Origin: Scandinavium hiltneri | GTDB taxonomy: Bacteria > Pseudomonadota > Gammaproteobacteria > Enterobacterales > Enterobacteriaceae | Direction: 5' to 3' | DNA: 64,000 nucleotides | NCBI RefSeq assembly: GCF_024764835.1 | Contig: NZ_JALIGE010000072.1 | Span: 248,001 to 312,000, forward strand | In this document: positions 17,938 through 26,663 of the stretch, piece after piece | Layout: every line of letters begins with the position of its first letter | How positions within the stretch are numbered: the stretch's first letter is position 1 | The notes under the pieces: model-generated | The model's input: the letters and a program-made list of their open reading frames with translations, nothing else | Databases searched by the model: none | Told to the model about the DNA's origin: nothing | Position numbers and translations under genes: made by a program

Positions 17938-19242
17938 ATGAGCTTTAATACTGTCATCGACTGGAACAGCATCAGCCCCGAGCAACAGCGTGATTTACTG
18001 ATGCGCCCGGCGATTTCTGCGTCGGAAAGCATCAGCCGCACCGTGGCGGAAATTCTCGACAACGTAAAAACCCATGGCGACCAGGCGCTGCGTGAATACA
18101 GCGCGAAGTTTGATAAAACCGACGTCATCGCGCTGAAGGTCAGCGAGGAGGAAATTGACGCTGCAAGTCGTCGTCTGAGCGATGAGCTGAAGCAGGCGAT
18201 GGCGGTAGCGGTGAAAAACGTCGAGACGTTTCACGTTGCGCAGAAACTGCAGCCGGTTGATGTGGAAACCCTGCCAGGCGTTCGCTGCCAGCAGGTGACG
18301 CGCCCTATCGCGTCCGTCGGTTTGTATATTCCCGGCGGCTCTGCGCCGCTGTTTTCCACCGTGTTAATGCTCGCCACGCCTGCTCGTATCGCTGGCTGTA
18401 AAAAAGTGGTGCTGTGCTCCCCGCCGCCCATTGCCGATGAAATTCTGTATGCGGCCAAACTGTGCGGCGTGAAGGATATCTTTAATGTCGGCGGCGCGCA
18501 GGCCATTGCCGCGCTGGCACTGGGCACCGAATCGGTGCCGAAAGTGGATAAAATTTTTGGCCCAGGCAATGCATTTGTTACCGAGGCAAAACGCCAGGTC
18601 AGCCAGCGTCTGGACGGGGCCGCCATTGATATGCCCGCTGGCCCATCTGAAGTACTGGTGATTGCCGACAGCGGTGCAACACCGGACTTCGTGGCCTCCG
18701 ATTTGCTGTCTCAGGCAGAACACGGCCCGGATTCCCAGGTGATTCTGCTGACGCCGGATGCTGACATGGCCGCTCGCGTCGCGAAGGCCGTTGAGCGCCA
18801 GCTGGCTGAATTACCACGTGCCGATACCGCGCGTCAGGCATTATCCGCCAGCAGGCTGATTGTCGCCCGCGACCTTGCGCAATGCATCGAAATTTCTAAT
18901 CAGTACGGTCCGGAGCACTTGATTATCCAGACCCGCGACGCGCGCGCTTTGGTCGATAGCATCACCAGCGCCGGTTCGGTCTTTTTAGGCGACTGGTCCC
19001 CGGAATCGGCCGGCGATTACGCCTCAGGCACCAACCACGTGCTGCCGACCTACGGTTACACCGCCACCTGCTCAAGCCTGGGACTGGCCGATTTCCAGAA
19101 ACGCATGACCGTGCAGGAACTCTCGAAAGACGGCTTCTCCGCGCTGGCGTCCACGATTGAGACACTGGCCGCCGCCGAACGTCTGACCGCCCATAAAAAC
19201 GCCGTTACCTTACGTGTGGCCGCACTCAAGGAGATGAAATGA
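17938..19242 (+). CDS. hisD: Histidinol dehydrogenase HisD
   Basis: Zinc enzyme, 434 residues, that carries out the last two oxidations from L-histidinol to L-histidine with NAD. The family signature region is present (FGPGNAFVTEAKRQV, then MPAGPSEVLVIAD, and SQAEHGPDSQ with a zinc-site His). Its stop overlaps the hisC start by four bases (ATGA). Confidence 0.97.
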   Translation: MSFNTVIDWNSISPEQQRDLLMRPAISASESISRTVAEILDNVKTHGDQALREYSAKFDKTDVIALKVSEEEIDAASRRLSDELKQAMAVAVKNVETFHVAQKLQPVDVETLPGVRCQQVTRPIASVGLYIPGGSAPLFSTVLMLATPARIAGCKKVVLCSPPPIADEILYAAKLCGVKDIFNVGGAQAIAALALGTESVPKVDKIFGPGNAFVTEAKRQVSQRLDGAAIDMPAGPSEVLVIADSGATPDFVASDLLSQAEHGPDSQVILLTPDADMAARVAKAVERQLAELPRADTARQALSASRLIVARDLAQCIEISNQYGPEHLIIQTRDARALVDSITSAGSVFLGDWSPESAGDYASGTNHVLPTYGYTATCSSLGLADFQKRMTVQELSKDGFSALASTIETLAAAERLTAHKNAVTLRVAALKEMK

Positions 19243-20300
19243 GCATTGAAGAGTTAGCCCGTAAAAACGTCCGCGACCTGACGCCCTATCAGTCTGCCCG
19301 TCGCCTCGGCGGCAAAGGTGACGTCTGGCTGAATGCCAATGAATTTCCGACGGCGGTCTCCTTCGATCTTTCGCAGCAAGCGCTGAACCGTTACCCGGAG
19401 TGCCAGCCCAAAGCCGTTATCGAAAACTACGCGCAGTACGCCGGGTTGAAACCAGAGCAGGTTCTGGTGAGCCGCGGGGCCGATGAAGGGATTGAGTTGC
19501 TGATCCGCGCTTTTTGCGAACCGGGCAAAGACGCGATTCTGTTCTGCCCCCCGACCTACGGCATGTACAGCGTCAGCGCCGAGACCTTCGGTGTGGAATA
19601 CCGGACGGTACCCGCGCTGGAAAACTGGCAGCTCGATCTGCAGGCCATCGCCGATAAACTTGATGGCGTAAAAGTCGTGTACGTGTGCAGCCCAAATAAC
19701 CCGACCGGGCAGATTATCAATCCTCAGGATTTTCGCGTGCTGCTGGAGATGACCCGCGGCAAGGCGCTGGTCGTGGCCGATGAAGCATATATCGAGTTTT
19801 GCCCGCAGGCGACGCTGACCGGCTGGATTGCCGAGTACCCGCATTTAGTGGTGCTGCGCACGCTGTCGAAAGCCTTCGCCCTCGCGGGACTGCGCTGCGG
19901 CTTCACGCTCGCCAGCGAAGACGTGATTGCCCTGCTGATGAAAGTGATTGCGCCATACCCGCTGTCCACACCAGTTGCCGATATTGCGGCCCAGGCGCTA
20001 AGCCCGTTGGGTATCAATGCCATGCGTGACCGCGTGGCGCAGATCCTCGAAGAACGTCAGTACCTGATAACGCAGCTGCGTGACATTGCCTGCGTTGAAC
20101 AGGTTTTCGACTCGGAGACTAACTACATTCTGGTGCGTCTTACCGCATCAAGCGCGGTCTTCAAATCTTTGTGGGATCAGGGCATTATCTTACGTGATCA
20201 GAATAAACAACCTTCTTTAAGCGGCTGCCTGCGTATCACCATTGGCACCCGTGACGAGAGCCAGCGCGTCATTGACGCCCTTCGTGCGGAGAAAGTATGA
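19239..20300 (+). CDS. hisC: Histidinol-phosphate aminotransferase HisC
   Basis: PLP-dependent class I/II aminotransferase, 353 residues, that converts imidazole acetol phosphate to histidinol phosphate using glutamate. The Schiff-base lysine is K211 in TLSKAFALAGLR; the PNNPTG loop (152-157) and DEAYIEF (181-187) are intact. Overlaps hisD and hisB by four bases each. Confidence 0.97.
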   Translation: MSIEELARKNVRDLTPYQSARRLGGKGDVWLNANEFPTAVSFDLSQQALNRYPECQPKAVIENYAQYAGLKPEQVLVSRGADEGIELLIRAFCEPGKDAILFCPPTYGMYSVSAETFGVEYRTVPALENWQLDLQAIADKLDGVKVVYVCSPNNPTGQIINPQDFRVLLEMTRGKALVVADEAYIEFCPQATLTGWIAEYPHLVVLRTLSKAFALAGLRCGFTLASEDVIALLMKVIAPYPLSTPVADIAAQALSPLGINAMRDRVAQILEERQYLITQLRDIACVEQVFDSETNYILVRLTASSAVFKSLWDQGIILRDQNKQPSLSGCLRITIGTRDESQRVIDALRAEKV

Positions 20301-21364
20301 CCCAGAAGTTCCTCTTTATCGATCGTGACGGCACCCTCATTAGCGAGCCGCCGAGTGATTATCAGGTCGATCGGTTCGACAAACTGGCGTTTGAAGCGGA
20401 GGTCATTCCTTCGCTGTTAAAGCTGCAAAAAGCCGGTTACAAGCTGGTGATGATCACCAACCAGGACGGACTGGGGACCGACAGTTTCCCACAGGCGGAT
20501 TTCGACGGCCCGCACAACCTGATGATGCAGGTCTTCACCTCTCAGGGCGTGCAGTTTGATGATGTGCTGATTTGCCCGCACGTCGAAACTGACAACTGCG
20601 AATGCCGCAAGCCGAAAACCAAAATGGTTGCTGCGTGGCTGAATGACGGCGTGATGGACGTGGCCAACAGCTATGTGATTGGCGACCGCGCAACTGACGT
20701 TACCCTGGCGCAAAATATGGGGATTATCGGCCTGCGCTACAGCCGTGACGACCTCAACTGGCTGAAAATCACCGAGCAGCTGACGAAGCGCGACCGCTAC
20801 GCACACGTGGAGCGTAACACCCGCGAAACGCAAATCGACGTCAAAGTGTGGCTGGACCGCGAAGGCGGTAGCAAAATTAACACCGGCGTGGGCTTCTTTG
20901 ACCATATGCTCGATCAGATTGCGACCCACGGCGGCTTCCGCACCGAAATCACCGTTAAAGGCGATCTGTATATCGACGATCACCACACCGTGGAAGACAC
21001 CGGTCTGGCGCTCGGCGAAGCGCTGAAGCTGGCGCTGGGCGACAAGCGTGGCATTAACCGTTTCGGCTTCGTGCTGCCAATGGACGAATGCCTGGCCCGC
21101 TGTGCGCTGGATATTTCCGGCCGCCCACACCTCGAATACCGTGCCGAATTCACCTATCAGCGCGTGGGCGACCTCAGCACCGAGATGATCGAGCACTTCT
21201 TCCGCTCGCTCTCCTACACCATGGGCGTCACGCTGCACCTGAAAACCAAAGGCAAAAACGATCACCACCGCGTGGAAAGTCTGTTTAAAGCCTTTGGCCG
21301 TACTTTGCGTCAGGCGATTCGCGTGGAGGGCGACACCCTTCCCTCCTCGAAAGGAGTGCTGTGA
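20297..21364 (+). CDS. hisB: Bifunctional HisB: histidinol phosphatase / IGP dehydratase
   Basis: 355 residues, the enterobacterial fusion. The N-terminal HAD phosphatase (1-~165) has nucleophile D9 and D11 in DRDGTL and a zinc-binding Cys/His cluster (CPHVETDNCECRKPK). The C-terminal imidazoleglycerol-phosphate dehydratase (~167-355) has the metal-binding FFDHMLDQIATHG and DDHHTVED motifs and a second such repeat with HFFRSL. Its stop shares one base with the hisH start. Confidence 0.97.
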   Translation: MTQKFLFIDRDGTLISEPPSDYQVDRFDKLAFEAEVIPSLLKLQKAGYKLVMITNQDGLGTDSFPQADFDGPHNLMMQVFTSQGVQFDDVLICPHVETDNCECRKPKTKMVAAWLNDGVMDVANSYVIGDRATDVTLAQNMGIIGLRYSRDDLNWLKITEQLTKRDRYAHVERNTRETQIDVKVWLDREGGSKINTGVGFFDHMLDQIATHGGFRTEITVKGDLYIDDHHTVEDTGLALGEALKLALGDKRGINRFGFVLPMDECLARCALDISGRPHLEYRAEFTYQRVGDLSTEMIEHFFRSLSYTMGVTLHLKTKGKNDHHRVESLFKAFGRTLRQAIRVEGDTLPSSKGVL

Positions 21365-21954
21365 TGAACGTCGTTATCCTTGATACCGGCTGCGCCAACC
21401 TGAATTCGGTGCGATCGGCGATTATCCGTCACGGGTACGAGCCGGTGGTCAGCCGTGACCCGGATATCGTGCTGCGCGCCGACAAACTGTTTCTGCCAGG
21501 TGTTGGCACCGCGCAGGCGGCGATGGATCAGCTGCGTGAACGTGAGCTCATCGAGCTGGTTAAAGCCTGCACTCAGCCGGTGCTGGGCATTTGCCTCGGC
21601 ATGCAGTTGCTGGGCCGTCGTAGCGAAGAGTCGAACGGCGTCGACATGATTGGCATCATTGAGCAGGACATCCCGAAAATGACCGATTTCGGCCTGCCTC
21701 TGCCGCACATGGGCTGGAACCGCGTTTACCCTAAAGCCGGTGATCGCCTGTTCCGCGGTATTGAAGATGGCGCGTACTTCTATTTCGTGCACAGCTACGC
21801 GATGCCGGTCAATTCGTGGACCATCGCCCAGTGCAACTACGGCGAAGCGTTTACCGCCGCGGTGCAAAAAGACAACTTCTTCGGCGTGCAGTTTCACCCC
21901 GAGCGTTCTGGCGCCGCGGGCGCGCAGCTGCTGAAAAACTTCCTGGAGATGTGA
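21364..21954 (+). CDS. hisH: Imidazole glycerol phosphate synthase glutaminase HisH
   Basis: Class I glutamine amidotransferase, 196 residues, which feeds ammonia through HisF. The start is ATG 21364 (MNVVILDTG); the GTG three bases upstream belongs to the hisB end. The catalytic triad is C77 in GICLGMQ, H178 and E180 in QFHPERSG. Works as a heterodimer with HisF encoded two genes downstream. Confidence 0.97.
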   Translation: MNVVILDTGCANLNSVRSAIIRHGYEPVVSRDPDIVLRADKLFLPGVGTAQAAMDQLRERELIELVKACTQPVLGICLGMQLLGRRSEESNGVDMIGIIEQDIPKMTDFGLPLPHMGWNRVYPKAGDRLFRGIEDGAYFYFVHSYAMPVNSWTIAQCNYGEAFTAAVQKDNFFGVQFHPERSGAAGAQLLKNFLEM

Positions 21955-22691
21955 TGATCATTCCCGCTTTAGATTTAATTGACGGCACCGTGGTTCGTCT
22001 CCATCAGGGTGATTACGGCCAGCAGCGTGATTATGGCAGCGACCCGCTTCCACGTTTGCAGGAATATGCCGCCCAAGGTGCTGAAGTGCTGCACCTCGTC
22101 GATCTCACCGGGGCAAAAGACCCGGCGAAACGTCAGATCCCACTGATTAAAACCCTGGTGGCGGGTGTGAATGTCCCGGTGCAGGTTGGCGGTGGAATTC
22201 GAACGGAAGAAGACGTCGCGGCCCTGTTAGACGCAGGCGTCGCTCGCGTAGTGATTGGTTCGACCGCAGTAAAATCCCCTGAAGTCGTGAAAACCTGGTT
22301 TACGCGTTTCGGCGCGGAAAAACTGGTGCTTGCGCTGGATGTCCGTATTGATGACCAGGGAACCAAACAGGTTGCAGTCAGCGGCTGGCAGGAAAACTCC
22401 GGCGTGACGCTGGAAGAATTGGTCGAAACCTATTTACCCGTCGGGCTCACGCACGTGCTGTGCACCGATATTTCCCGTGATGGCACGCTGGCGGGCTCCA
22501 ACGTCTCGCTGTATGACGAAGTGTGCGCCCGCTATCCGCAGGTGGCATTCCAGTCTTCCGGCGGTATTGGCGGCCTCGACGACATCGCCGCGCTACGCGG
22601 GACTGGCGTTCGTGGGGTGATTGTCGGACGCGCGTTGCTGGAAGGTAAATTCAACGTAACGGAGGCCATCCAATGCTGGCAAAACGGATAA
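21954..22691 (+). CDS. hisA: ProFAR isomerase HisA
   Basis: TIM-barrel isomerase, 245 residues, catalysing the Amadori rearrangement of ProFAR to PRFAR. ATG 21954 overlaps the hisH stop by one base and gives the E. coli length; the longer upstream frame runs inside hisH. D7 in PALDLIDG is the catalytic base, and phosphate loops such as GGIRTEEDV and SSGGIGGLDD are clear. It overlaps hisF by 19 bases. Confidence 0.97.
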   Translation: MIIPALDLIDGTVVRLHQGDYGQQRDYGSDPLPRLQEYAAQGAEVLHLVDLTGAKDPAKRQIPLIKTLVAGVNVPVQVGGGIRTEEDVAALLDAGVARVVIGSTAVKSPEVVKTWFTRFGAEKLVLALDVRIDDQGTKQVAVSGWQENSGVTLEELVETYLPVGLTHVLCTDISRDGTLAGSNVSLYDEVCARYPQVAFQSSGGIGGLDDIAALRGTGVRGVIVGRALLEGKFNVTEAIQCWQNG

Positions 22692-23449
22692 TACCTTGTC
22701 TTGACGTGCGTGATGGTCAGGTGGTGAAAGGCGTGCAGTTCCGCAATCACGAAATCATCGGCGATATCGTCCCGCTGGCAAAACGCTACGCCGAAGAAGG
22801 CGCAGATGAACTGGTGTTCTATGATATCACCGCCTCCAGCGATGGGCGCGTGGTGGATAAAAGCTGGGTGTCACGTGTTGCGGAAGTTATCGATATTCCT
22901 TTCTGCGTGGCCGGGGGGATCAAATCGGTAGACGACGCGGCCAAAATCCTGTCGTTTGGCGCGGATAAAATATCAGTGAACTCCCCTGCTCTCGCTGAGC
23001 CTGAGCTGATTACCCGCCTGGCGGATCGCTTTGGCGTACAGTGCATTGTCGTCGGGATCGATACCTGGTTCGATGCGGATACCGGTAAGTATCACGTCAA
23101 TCAATACACCGGTGACGAAAACCGCACCCGAGTGACGCAATGGGAAACCCTCGACTGGGTAGAGGAAGTGCAAAAGCGCGGCGCGGGTGAAATCGTCCTC
23201 AACATGATGAATCAGGACGGCGTGCGCAATGGTTATGACCTTGCGCAACTCAAAAAAGTGCGTGACGTTTGCCGCGTACCGATGATTGCCTCCGGCGGTG
23301 CGGGAACGATGGAACATTTCCTCGAAGCCTTCCGCGATGCAGACGTCGATGGCGCACTGGCCGCGTCGGTGTTCCATAAGCAAATTATTAATATTGGCGA
23401 ATTAAAAGCGTACCTGGCGACTCAGGGCGTGGAGATCAGAGTATGTTAA
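22673..23449 (+). CDS. hisF: Imidazole glycerol phosphate synthase cyclase HisF
   Basis: TIM-barrel synthase subunit, 258 residues, which uses ammonia from HisH to turn PRFAR into IGP and AICAR. D11 in IIPCLDVRDG is the catalytic Asp, and the second, near residue 130, falls in VVGIDTWFD. It starts inside the hisA 3' end and overlaps hisI by seven bases, so expression is coupled. Confidence 0.97.
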   Translation: MLAKRIIPCLDVRDGQVVKGVQFRNHEIIGDIVPLAKRYAEEGADELVFYDITASSDGRVVDKSWVSRVAEVIDIPFCVAGGIKSVDDAAKILSFGADKISVNSPALAEPELITRLADRFGVQCIVVGIDTWFDADTGKYHVNQYTGDENRTRVTQWETLDWVEEVQKRGAGEIVLNMMNQDGVRNGYDLAQLKKVRDVCRVPMIASGGAGTMEHFLEAFRDADVDGALAASVFHKQIINIGELKAYLATQGVEIRVC

Positions 23450-24042
23450 CGGAACAACTGGACTGGGAAAAAACCGACGGACTGATGCCCGCCATCGTAC
23501 AACATGCGGTATCCGGCGAAGTGCTGATGCTGGGTTATATGAATCAGGATGCCCTGGCTGCCACTGAGCAGAGCGGTAAAGTGACGTTTTACTCGCGAAC
23601 CAAACAGCGCTTATGGACCAAAGGTGAAACGTCCGGCCATTTCCTCAATGTGGTCAGCATCACCCCGGACTGCGATAACGACACCCTGCTGGTGCTGGTG
23701 AATCCGGTGGGTCCAACCTGCCACAAGGGCACATCCAGCTGTTTCGGCGACGCCAGCCACCAGTGGCTGTTCCTGTATCAGCTCGAACAACTGCTGGCAG
23801 AACGTAAAACTGCCGACCCTGAAAGTTCCTATACGGCGAAACTGTACGCCAGCGGTACAAAACGCATCGCACAAAAAGTGGGTGAAGAAGGCGTGGAAAC
23901 CGCGCTGGCGGCCACCGTTAATGACCGTCATGAATTGACCAACGAAGCCTCTGACCTGATGTATCACCTGCTGGTTCTGCTGCAGGATCAGGATTTGGAT
24001 TTGACGACGGTCATTGAGAATCTGCGTCAACGTCATCAGTAA
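23443..24042 (+). CDS. hisI: Bifunctional HisI (HisIE)
   Basis: 199 residues with two activities for steps two and three of the pathway. The N-terminal PR-AMP cyclohydrolase (1-~108) has zinc-binding cysteines in TPDCDND and GPTCHKGTSSC. The C-terminal PR-ATP pyrophosphohydrolase (~110-199) has the acidic GEEGVETALAA helix. It is four residues shorter than E. coli, the gap falling near the N-terminus (MLTEQLDWEK). Last gene of the operon; a GC-rich hairpin follows. Confidence 0.96.
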   Translation: MLTEQLDWEKTDGLMPAIVQHAVSGEVLMLGYMNQDALAATEQSGKVTFYSRTKQRLWTKGETSGHFLNVVSITPDCDNDTLLVLVNPVGPTCHKGTSSCFGDASHQWLFLYQLEQLLAERKTADPESSYTAKLYASGTKRIAQKVGEEGVETALAATVNDRHELTNEASDLMYHLLVLLQDQDLDLTTVIENLRQRHQ

Positions 24043-24048
24043 TGCTAT

Positions 24049-24071
24049 CCGGGAACCGTTCTGGTTCCCGG
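24049..24071 (+). terminator. Hairpin after hisI, possible his operon terminator
   Basis: CCGGGAACC and GGTTCCCGG form a perfect 9 bp stem with a 5-base loop directly after the hisI stop, but the bases that follow (CCATCCCTC) are not U-rich. It may need Rho or act mainly as an RNA end-protecting stem. Confidence 0.5.
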
Positions 24072-24187
24072 CCATCCCTCTGATACACTTAGTCATTACT
24101 ATTGATATCATTACAAGGTATCATCAGCACACTTATCTGCTGATGTGAACTGTGGCAGATACTGATGACTTTACTTCGAGGTTTAAG

Positions 24188-25192
24188 ATGAAATTTCTGG
24201 TGACCGGCGCGGCCGGTTTTATCGGCTTCCACGTCAGCCAGCGCTTGCTCCGTGCAGGCCATTACGTGGTGGGGATTGATAATCTCAACGACTACTACGA
24301 TGTCAGTCTGAAACAGGCGCGTCTTGATCTGCTGCAAAAGCCAGGTTTCAACTTCCATAAAATCGAACTGGCTGACCGCGTCGCGATGGCGAATCTGTTT
24401 GCAGATGAGAAGTTCGATCGTGTGATTCACCTGGCCGCTCAGGCAGGCGTACGTTATTCGCTGGAAAACCCGCACGCCTACGCGGATGCCAACCTGATAG
24501 GTCACTTGAACGTGCTTGAAGGCTGCCGCCATAACAAGGTGCAGCACCTGCTGTATGCCTCATCCAGCTCTGTCTACGGCCTGAATCGCAAGATGCCGTT
24601 CTCGACCGATGATTCTGTCGACCATCCAGTCTCCTTGTATGCGGCGACCAAAAAAGCCAACGAGCTGATGTCGCATACCTATGCCCATCTGTATGGCTTG
24701 CCAACCACCGGCCTGCGTTTCTTCACCGTCTATGGTCCATGGGGCCGCCCGGACATGGCGCTGTTCAAATTCACCAAAGCCATGTTGGAAGGCAAAAGCA
24801 TCGACGTCTACAACTACGGCAAGATGAAGCGTGACTTCACCTACATCGATGATATTGCTGAGGCGATTATTCGTCTGCAGGATGTTATCCCTCAGCCGGA
24901 TGCCAACTGGACGGTCGAAACCGGATCGCCTGCCAGCAGCTCTGCACCGTACCGCGTCTATAACATTGGTAACAGCTCACCGGTTGAATTGATGGATTAC
25001 ATCACGGCCCTTGAAGAAGCGCTCGGCACTGAAGCTGAGAAGAATATGATGCCAGTTCAGCCGGGTGACGTGCTGGAAACCAGCGCGGATACTCAACCGT
25101 TGCAAGAAGTGACTGGCTTCAAACCCGAAACCACGGTTAAGGACGGGGTGAAAAACTTCGTCGACTGGTATCGGGGTTTCTATAACGTTTAA
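24188..25192 (+). CDS. uge: UDP-glucuronate 4-epimerase Uge
   Basis: Extended-SDR sugar-nucleotide epimerase, 334 residues, converting UDP-glucuronate to UDP-galacturonate; it matches the Klebsiella uge product used for LPS core and capsule. GAAGFIG is the NAD loop, SSSSVYG and Y-AAT-K the catalytic elements. ATG 24188 follows a GAGG site; the upstream start at 24152 adds an unrelated dozen residues. It occupies the place between hisI and ugd where many Enterobacteriaceae carry wzzB, and is convergent with ugd, which makes its substrate precursor. Confidence 0.88.
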   Translation: MKFLVTGAAGFIGFHVSQRLLRAGHYVVGIDNLNDYYDVSLKQARLDLLQKPGFNFHKIELADRVAMANLFADEKFDRVIHLAAQAGVRYSLENPHAYADANLIGHLNVLEGCRHNKVQHLLYASSSSVYGLNRKMPFSTDDSVDHPVSLYAATKKANELMSHTYAHLYGLPTTGLRFFTVYGPWGRPDMALFKFTKAMLEGKSIDVYNYGKMKRDFTYIDDIAEAIIRLQDVIPQPDANWTVETGSPASSSAPYRVYNIGNSSPVELMDYITALEEALGTEAEKNMMPVQPGDVLETSADTQPLQEVTGFKPETTVKDGVKNFVDWYRGFYNV

Positions 25193-25218
25193 TCGTGTTT
25201 TGCAGTACGCCAGCAACT

Positions 25219-25246
25219 AAAAGGCCCTCAGATTTGAGGGCCTTTT
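25219..25246. terminator. Two-way terminator between uge and ugd
   Basis: AAAAGGCCCTCA and TGAGGGCCTTTT form a perfect 12 bp stem with a GATT loop, symmetrical in both directions, in the 74 bp gap between the convergent genes. Confidence 0.88.
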
Positions 25247-25266
25247 GATATCAGAGCAGTTCGGGT

Positions 25267-26433
25267 TTAGTCGTTGCCAAACAAATCGCGGGTATACACT
25301 TTATCTGCCACATCAGCGAGTTCTTCCGCCATGCGGTTGGAGATAATCACATCCGCTTCCTGCTTAAACGCCTCCAGGTCGCGAACCACACGCGAGTGGA
25401 AAAACTCGTCTTCCTGCATCACCGGTTCATAGATGATAACCTGCACGCCTTTCGCTTTGATGCGCTTCATGATCCCCTGAATTGAAGAGGCGCGGAAGTT
25501 ATCAGAGCCACTTTTCATGATCAGACGATACACACCGACGACTTTTGGTTTACGCGACAAAATGGAGTCCGCGACAAAATCTTTACGCGTACGGTTGGCA
25601 TCCACGATAGCCGAAATCAGATTATTCGGCACCGACTGGTAGTTAGCCAGCAACTGTTTGGTGTCTTTAGGCAGACAGTAGCCGCCGTAGCCAAATGACG
25701 GGTTGTTGTAATGGTTGCCGATACGTGGGTCGAGACATACGCCTTCGATAATCTGACGGCTGTCGAGCCCTAAGCTTTCGGCATAGCTGTCCAGCTCATT
25801 GAAGTAGGCCACACGCATTGCCAGATAAGTATTGGCGAACAGCTTAATGGCTTCGGCTTCAGTTGAATCGGTGAACAGCGTCGGGATATTTTCTTTAATA
25901 GCCCCTTCCTGCAGCAGAGCTGCAAAGCGCTCTGCACGCTCAGAGCGCTCACCGATCACGATACGTGATGGATGCAGGTTGTCGTATAACGCACGACCTT
26001 CACGCAGGAACTCTGGCGAGAAGATCACATTATCGATACCCAGTTCATCTTTAATGGACTGAGTGAAGCCTACCGGGATGGTCGATTTGATGATCATCAC
26101 CGCGTTTGGGTTGAATTCGACCACATCACGAATGACTGCTTCAACGCTGGAGGTATTGAAGTAGTTGTTCTTCGGGTCGTAATCGGTTGGGGTCGCGATT
26201 ATCACATAATCCGCATCGCGATAGGCATCCTGCTTGTCAGTCGTAGCGCGGAAGTTCAGCGTTTTGGTTGCCAGGTATTCTTCAATCTCTTTATCTGCAA
26301 TCGGCGATTTCTTCTGATTGAGCATGTCCACTTTGGCCTGCACGATATCCAGCGCCACCACTTCGTGGTTCTGTGCAATCAGAATGCCGTTTGAGAGGCC
26401 AACATAACCTGTACCGGAAATTGTAATTTTCAT
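25267..26433 (-). CDS. ugd: UDP-glucose 6-dehydrogenase Ugd
   Basis: 388 residues; two-step NAD-dependent oxidation of UDP-glucose to UDP-glucuronate. The N-terminal Rossmann domain has GTGYVGLSNG, and the catalytic Cys lies in FGYGGYCLPKD. UDP-glucuronate feeds colanic acid, aminoarabinose modification of lipid A and, through Uge, UDP-galacturonate. Leftward, separated from gnd by 230 bp that hold its promoter region and the gnd terminator. Confidence 0.96.
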   Translation of the reverse strand: MKITISGTGYVGLSNGILIAQNHEVVALDIVQAKVDMLNQKKSPIADKEIEEYLATKTLNFRATTDKQDAYRDADYVIIATPTDYDPKNNYFNTSSVEAVIRDVVEFNPNAVMIIKSTIPVGFTQSIKDELGIDNVIFSPEFLREGRALYDNLHPSRIVIGERSERAERFAALLQEGAIKENIPTLFTDSTEAEAIKLFANTYLAMRVAYFNELDSYAESLGLDSRQIIEGVCLDPRIGNHYNNPSFGYGGYCLPKDTKQLLANYQSVPNNLISAIVDANRTRKDFVADSILSRKPKVVGVYRLIMKSGSDNFRASSIQGIMKRIKAKGVQVIIYEPVMQEDEFFHSRVVRDLEAFKQEADVIISNRMAEELADVADKVYTRDLFGND

Positions 26434-26607
26434 TAGAACGCAACTTTATTCAGTTAACGGTGAAGATGGCACCTGGCCATCACGATAAACAATAGCTGTT
26501 GGGGGTTTTACCTCTAGCGCAGAGGCACTGTCAAGGCGAAGCCTGCGAATTGCCATGATGTTGAAGCGACATTCAGACTACTTCGAATAAATACGCGATT
26601 TTTGGTT

Positions 26608-26638
26608 AAAAAAAACCCGGAAACAAGGCTCCGGGTTT
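26608..26638 (-). terminator. Terminator of gnd
   Basis: Read leftward, AAACCCGGA and its partner TCCGGGTTT pair across a CCTTGT-type loop and run into at least seven T. It lies 26 bp past the gnd stop. Confidence 0.85.
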
Positions 26639-26663
26639 GATGTCATTTGCTGCTTAATTCAGA